The notes beneath the pieces were generated by a model that worked only from the letters and a program-made list of their open reading frames with translations, did not search any database and was not told the DNA's origin. A stretch of DNA of 64,000 bases from Ralstonia pickettii (GTDB lineage: Bacteria > Pseudomonadota > Gammaproteobacteria > Burkholderiales > Burkholderiaceae), in the NCBI RefSeq assembly GCF_030582395.1, contig NZ_CP104382.1:1240001-1304000 (forward strand). Reading direction: 5' to 3'. The stretch's first letter is position 1, and each line of letters starts with the position of its first letter. This document shows positions 60,874 through 64,000 of this stretch, in pieces. Both the position numbers and the translations under genes were made by a program.

Positions 60874-61878
60874 ATGTCGCTGCCCCCGATTCTGCAAAAC
60901 CGCCTGTCCGTGCCCGTGGTGGGCTCGCCACTGTTCATCATTTCCAACCCCGACCTCGTGATCGCGCAGTGCAAGGCGGGCGTGGTCGGCTCGTTCCCGG
61001 CGCTCAATGCGCGGCCGGCCGAGCTGCTGGAGACCTGGCTGCAGCGCATCACCACGGAGCTGGCCGAATACGACGCGCAGCACCCTGACAAGCCGTCGGC
61101 GCCATTTGCCGTCAACCAGATCGTGCACAAGTCGAACGACCGCCTGGAGCACGACCTGGAGCTGTGCGTGAAGTACAAGGTGCCCATCGTCATCACGTCG
61201 CTGGGCGCGCGTGAAGACGTGAACCAAGCGGTGCACAGCTATGGCGGCATCGTGCTGCACGACGTCATCAACAATAAATTCGCCAAGAAGGCGATCGAGA
61301 AAGGCGCGGATGGCCTGATCGCCGTGGCGGCGGGCGCAGGCGGTCACGCGGGCACAACGTCGCCGTTTGCGCTGATCCACGAAATTCGCGAATGGTTCGA
61401 TGGCCCGTTGCTGCTGTCGGGCGCCATCGCCAACGGCAACGCCATCCTGGCGGCGCTGGCAGCCGGCGCTGATCTGGCCTATGTCGGCTCCGCGTTCATC
61501 GCCACCGAAGAAGCGAATGCGATCGAGGGCTACAAGCAAGCGATCGTGGAAAGCACCGCCAGCGATATCGTCTACACGAACCTGTTCACTGGCGTGCACG
61601 GCAATTACCTGCGCAAGAGCATCGAAGGCGCTGGCCTGGACCCGGACGCGCTGCCGGAATCGGACCCGAGCAAGATGAACTTCGGCTCGGGCGGCGGCGC
61701 CAAGGCCAAGGCATGGAAAGACATCTGGGGTGCCGGCCAAGGCGTGGGCGCAGTCAAGCGTGTGGTGCCGGCAGCGGAACTCGTCAAGCGCTTTGCCGAG
61801 GAGTTCGAAGTGGCGCGCCATCGGCTGAACAACATCGAAGCGCTGCGCGCTCCAGCTGGCAGCAAGGCGACGGCTTAA
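60874..61878 (+). CDS. Nitronate monooxygenase / FMN-dependent oxidoreductase
   Basis: 334 residues. NMO (2-nitropropane dioxygenase) family TIM barrel, flavin-bound, oxidising alkyl nitronates with O2. The opening PPILQNRLSVPVVGSPLFI, GVVGSFPALNARP, the likely catalytic His in GAGGHAGTTSPFA (about 153) and GADLAYVGSAFIATEEA (about 205) fit. GGAG precedes the ATG. It ends 16 bases before the convergent PadR gene. Confidence 0.92.
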   Translation: MSLPPILQNRLSVPVVGSPLFIISNPDLVIAQCKAGVVGSFPALNARPAELLETWLQRITTELAEYDAQHPDKPSAPFAVNQIVHKSNDRLEHDLELCVKYKVPIVITSLGAREDVNQAVHSYGGIVLHDVINNKFAKKAIEKGADGLIAVAAGAGGHAGTTSPFALIHEIREWFDGPLLLSGAIANGNAILAALAAGADLAYVGSAFIATEEANAIEGYKQAIVESTASDIVYTNLFTGVHGNYLRKSIEGAGLDPDALPESDPSKMNFGSGGGAKAKAWKDIWGAGQGVGAVKRVVPAAELVKRFAEEFEVARHRLNNIEALRAPAGSKATA

Positions 61879-61894
61879 GGCTTAGGCCCGGGGT

Positions 61895-62431
61895 TCAAGC
61901 AGGGACTGAGGCTGGCTCCAGCAACGGCAGCACATCGTCTGCCCACGCGAGCCAGCCTTCTTCGTAAACGATGCCGCGCTGAAGCACCGCGTGCTGCAGC
62001 TGCTGCGCACGCGTGAGGTCAGCCCGGGCAAAATCGCGCTGTTCGATCTCGCGGAACGTATTCAGCCGCGTGCGGTGCTGCTCGATCAGGCGCTGCATCT
62101 CTTCAGCAAAACCGAGCGGGCCGATCACTGCGTCAGCGCGCAGCTTCACCAGCACTTCTTCGCGGTTGTCCGACGACACGGTCGGCTCAAGCACCCAGCG
62201 CGCGAGTTCGTCGCGGCCCGGCGGCAGCACGGTGTAGGTCTTCTTGCGGCTGTCTTCCTCTTCCTCCACGCTCACCCAGCCGGCTTCGGCCATGCGACCG
62301 AGTTCGCGGTAGATCTGCTGATGCGTGGCGCTCCAGAAATAACCCATCGACTTGTCAAAGCGTCGGGCAAGCTCGTAGCCCGACGAGGGCTTTTCCAGCA
62401 GGGATGTCAGCAGCGCGTGTTGGATGGACAT
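61895..62431 (-). CDS. PadR-family transcriptional regulator
   Basis: 178 residues from the ATG at 62431; the ribosome site is poor and an AT-rich stretch lies upstream. N-terminal winged helix (about 1-75): QHALLTSLLEKPSSGYELAR and HQQIYRELGRMAEAGWVSVE; C-terminal four-helix dimerisation domain (about 85-170). PadR proteins often repress detoxification genes and bind aromatic acids. It could bind the twin palindromes upstream of the NTF2-like gene; its own promoter shows no such site. Confidence 0.9.
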   Translation of the reverse strand: MSIQHALLTSLLEKPSSGYELARRFDKSMGYFWSATHQQIYRELGRMAEAGWVSVEEEEDSRKKTYTVLPPGRDELARWVLEPTVSSDNREEVLVKLRADAVIGPLGFAEEMQRLIEQHRTRLNTFREIEQRDFARADLTRAQQLQHAVLQRGIVYEEGWLAWADDVLPLLEPASVPA

Positions 62432-62593
62432 GATGTGATTTTTTATATAAGCCGTTGATTCTAAATGCAGAATACCCGCGTCGTGGAAGATTTTTTCCCA
62501 CGAATTCAAGGTGTTTCTTGGCAATGCAATGGGTGTCTAGCCATGGCGTTTTGAACGGCAATCACCCCTGACCTAGATTCGTGGAGTCACTGT

Positions 62594-63109
62594 ATGTCCG
62601 AAGCAGCCGCGCACGCCGGCAGCGTCACCGTCGAGGTCTTCAATGCGACGCAACAGCAGCAAGTCATCGACACCATCCTCTATGTGCAAAACGTTGAGTT
62701 CAACGTGGGAATTTCGCTGGAGGACCAACCGGACCTTTTGGACATCGAGACGCATTACTTAGCGCCAGGCGGGCAATTCTGGGTTGCCCTCGCGCAGGAT
62801 GGCAGAGTCGTCGGCACCATTGGCTTGCAGGCAAAGCCGAATGGCATCGGCATTCTGAAAAAGCTGTTTGTGCTGGCGGACTACAGAGGCAAACAAACGC
62901 AGTGCGCAGCGAAGTTGTTCAGCGCCCTCATCGCCTTCGCTCGCGCGTCTGGCATGGTCACTATCGTGCTCGACACACCATCGCTCGCAACGCGCTCTCA
63001 TGCCTTCTACAAGGCGAATGGATTTCGGGAAATCCCGCAGAGTGAGGTGCCGGTGAAGTACGACTACCCCGACCGCAATTCGCTCTTCTTCCGCCTTGAT
63101 CTCAGCTGA
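62594..63109 (+). CDS. GNAT-family N-acetyltransferase
   Basis: 171 residues. GNAT fold: beta strands around GQFWVALAQDGRVVGTIGLQ (about 59-78) and the acetyl-CoA loop region KKLFVLADYRGKQTQCAAKL (about 90-110), then SHAFYKANGFREI (about 134-146). The acetyl acceptor is not known. A lone gene divergent from PadR and 88 bases before a TetR gene. Confidence 0.85.
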   Translation: MSEAAAHAGSVTVEVFNATQQQQVIDTILYVQNVEFNVGISLEDQPDLLDIETHYLAPGGQFWVALAQDGRVVGTIGLQAKPNGIGILKKLFVLADYRGKQTQCAAKLFSALIAFARASGMVTIVLDTPSLATRSHAFYKANGFREIPQSEVPVKYDYPDRNSLFFRLDLS

Positions 63110-63125
63110 CACCGCGAGCCCGGCA

Positions 63126-63155
63126 TTGACATCGGAACCGGTCGGTCTATATAAT
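63126..63155 (+). promoter_or_regulatory. Consensus promoter with TetR operator in spacer
   Basis: TTGACA (63126-63131), 18-base spacer and TATAAT (63150-63155): both hexamers perfect. The spacer holds GGAACCGGTCGGTCT (63134-63148), which matches GGAACYGRTYGGTYY, as does a site before the MFS gene (63812-63826). This lets the TetR protein shut off its own strong promoter. Confidence 0.8.
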
Positions 63156-63197
63156 CGACTCCACCTTCAAACACCGCATCGATTGCGAAACGAATCA

Positions 63198-63794
63198 ATG
63201 GCAAACCCGGCTGGCGTGGGCCGCCCCCGCGAATTCGAACTCGGCGATGCCGTGCGCGACGCCATGGATGTCTTCTGGGACCACGGATATGAAGGCGCGT
63301 CCCTACCCGACTTGATGGCCGGTACTGGCTTGTCGCGCGGCAGTCTCTACAAGGCATTTGGCGACAAGAAGACGCTGCTGCTGGCGGCGCTCGACCTCTA
63401 CATGGCGGACGGGCTCAAGGCGACCGCCGACATCCTGTCGCAACCTGGCCCCGTGAGGGACGCAATTCGCGACTCGCTGTTGCGCTATGCGCGCCTGTCC
63501 GTTGGCGAGGAGGGCCGGCGGGGGTGTCTCGCGGTTGCGATGACCACCGAACTGGCCGCGCGCGACGCGGACGTCGCGGAGCGCACGGGGCGCATGTTCC
63601 GGCGCCTGCAGCAGCTCTATGCGGGCGCAATCGTCCGCGGACAGGCGAGCGGCGAGATCGCCGAGCAGGACGAACAGGTGCTCGCGCGTTTGCTTGTGTG
63701 CCAAGTCGAAGGCATGCGCGTGCTGGGGAAAACCGGCGTGCCCGAGGGCGACATGCTTGCGTTGGTCGACCGCACGATGCGCCTACTCGACTGA
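63198..63794 (+). CDS. TetR-family regulator of an MFS efflux gene
   Basis: 198 residues from the ATG at 63198; 34 in-frame codons upstream overlap the GNAT gene's end and the promoter. HTH at about 10-55: REFELGDAVRDAMDVFWDHG and GLSRGSLYKAFGDKKTLL. C-terminal domain resembles the TetR_C_6/AcrR-like group with EEGRRGCLAVAMTTELAARD. An MFS gene begins 50 bases later on the same strand. The same 15-bp motif is in the TetR promoter spacer and before the MFS gene, so repression of both is the natural reading. Confidence 0.9.
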   Translation: MANPAGVGRPREFELGDAVRDAMDVFWDHGYEGASLPDLMAGTGLSRGSLYKAFGDKKTLLLAALDLYMADGLKATADILSQPGPVRDAIRDSLLRYARLSVGEEGRRGCLAVAMTTELAARDADVAERTGRMFRRLQQLYAGAIVRGQASGEIAEQDEQVLARLLVCQVEGMRVLGKTGVPEGDMLALVDRTMRLLD

Positions 63795-63811
63795 ATTTTT
63801 TTCCTCACTTT

Positions 63812-63826
63812 GGAACTGATTGGTTC
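63812..63826 (+). promoter_or_regulatory. TetR operator before the MFS gene
   Basis: GGAACTGATTGGTTC fits the same 15-base motif as the site in the TetR promoter, with the dyad GGAAC-N6-GTTCC. It ends 3-19 bases before the candidate start codons of the MFS gene. Confidence 0.72.
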
Positions 63827-63844
63827 CGTATGGGAATGGTCCAC

Positions 63845-64000
63845 ATGCTACGAAATGATCCCGTCTCACCCGACCCGCGTCGCTGGGCCATGTTCTCCAT
63901 CCTGCTCGTCGGCGCGTTCCTGCCGCCGCTCGACTTCTTCATCATCAACGTCGCGCTGCCGTCGATCCGCACGGACCTCGGAGCTTCGTCATCGGCCGAG
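63845..64000 (+). CDS. MFS transporter, 5' part (DHA2-like)
   Basis: The first 52 codons of a major facilitator gene that runs off the window. ATGs at 63830, 63836 and 63845 are all in frame. I take 63845, but cannot exclude the others. The first transmembrane helix reads WAMFSILLVGAFLPPLDFFI, followed by NVALPSIRTDLG, typical of DHA2 (14-helix) drug exporters. Probable efflux pump under the TetR upstream. Confidence 0.82.
   Translation, partial: MLRNDPVSPDPRRWAMFSILLVGAFLPPLDFFIINVALPSIRTDLGASSSAE

Noticed and set aside
1..64000. tRNA, rRNA, CRISPR arrays, insertion sequences, prophage
   Set aside because: None seen: no transposase or integrase motif, no direct-repeat array, and no tRNA-like cloverleaf was noticed by eye; a tRNA scan was not possible.

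Overview
The window is high-GC DNA that reads as a betaproteobacterium of the genus Ralstonia or a close relative. The support is a Burkholderiales-type porin, H-NS-like protein and RND/Pqi genes, and a flagellar block that carries a second fabG between fliR and flgL. From memory, R. solanacearum has such a fabG2 on its second replicon, so I infer chromosome 2 or a megaplasmid; this is not proven by the sequence. I see no tRNA, rRNA, CRISPR array or insertion sequence.

Layout. (1) 1-16.3 kb: flagellar genes. fliP (3' end), fliQ and fliR are on the + strand, then fabG and a DUF1275 membrane protein, then flgL-K-J-I-H-G-F-E-D-C-B on the - strand, and divergently flgA, flgM and flgN. FliA (sigma-28) promoters can be read in front of flgK and flgM. 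(2) 16.3-25.3 kb: a less GC-rich stretch of regulators and envelope proteins: a response regulator whose receiver has lost its phospho-Asp, a porin, a GntR regulator, an H-NS protein, a small membrane protein, a PAS/GGDEF/EAL protein with a degenerate GGDEF, a glycine-zipper lipoprotein and OmpW. A cluster of DnaA boxes lies at 24.17-24.39 kb. (3) 25.4-32 kb: a four-gene aromatic-catabolism operon (FAD hydroxylase, extradiol-type dioxygenase, fumarylacetoacetase-like hydrolase, acyl-CoA synthetase), divergent from a TetR regulator. (4) 32-45 kb: an RND efflux operon (MFP, RND, OMF) that continues into pqiA-pqiB-pqiC, divergent from a second TetR that is a close paralogue of the first. Both TetR genes, and a third site with no evident target, carry the same palindromic operator-like element. 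A frameshifted AI-2E-type permease and a LysR gene follow.

(5) 45-49 kb: a molybdenum hydroxylase pair (iorA/iorB type) with an Ohr/OsmC peroxidase and a MocA-type cytidylyltransferase. (6) 49.3-51.4 kb: leuA with a readable leucine-rich leader peptide, apparently translated from a leaderless transcript. (7) 51.5-55.6 kb: metal homeostasis: a Cys-rich four-helix protein, a CadR/PbrR-like MerR regulator with a His-rich tail, and a His-rich CadA/ZntA ATPase. The ATPase has a textbook MerR-type promoter (19-bp spacer) embedded in the end of the upstream hydrolase gene. (8) 55.8-60.3 kb: a CitMHS carrier with AtuA-type proteins, a LysR regulator and a universal stress protein. (9) 60.3-64 kb: an NTF2-like protein plus nitronate monooxygenase behind twin palindromes, a PadR regulator, a GNAT acetyltransferase, and a TetR/MFS pair sharing one operator motif.

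Best candidate for an undescribed system: the pair of paralogous TetR regulators with a common operator, which appears to tie an aromatic ring-cleavage operon to a combined RND-Pqi export and membrane-maintenance operon. Everything on function is from reading motifs by eye; no database search was run.
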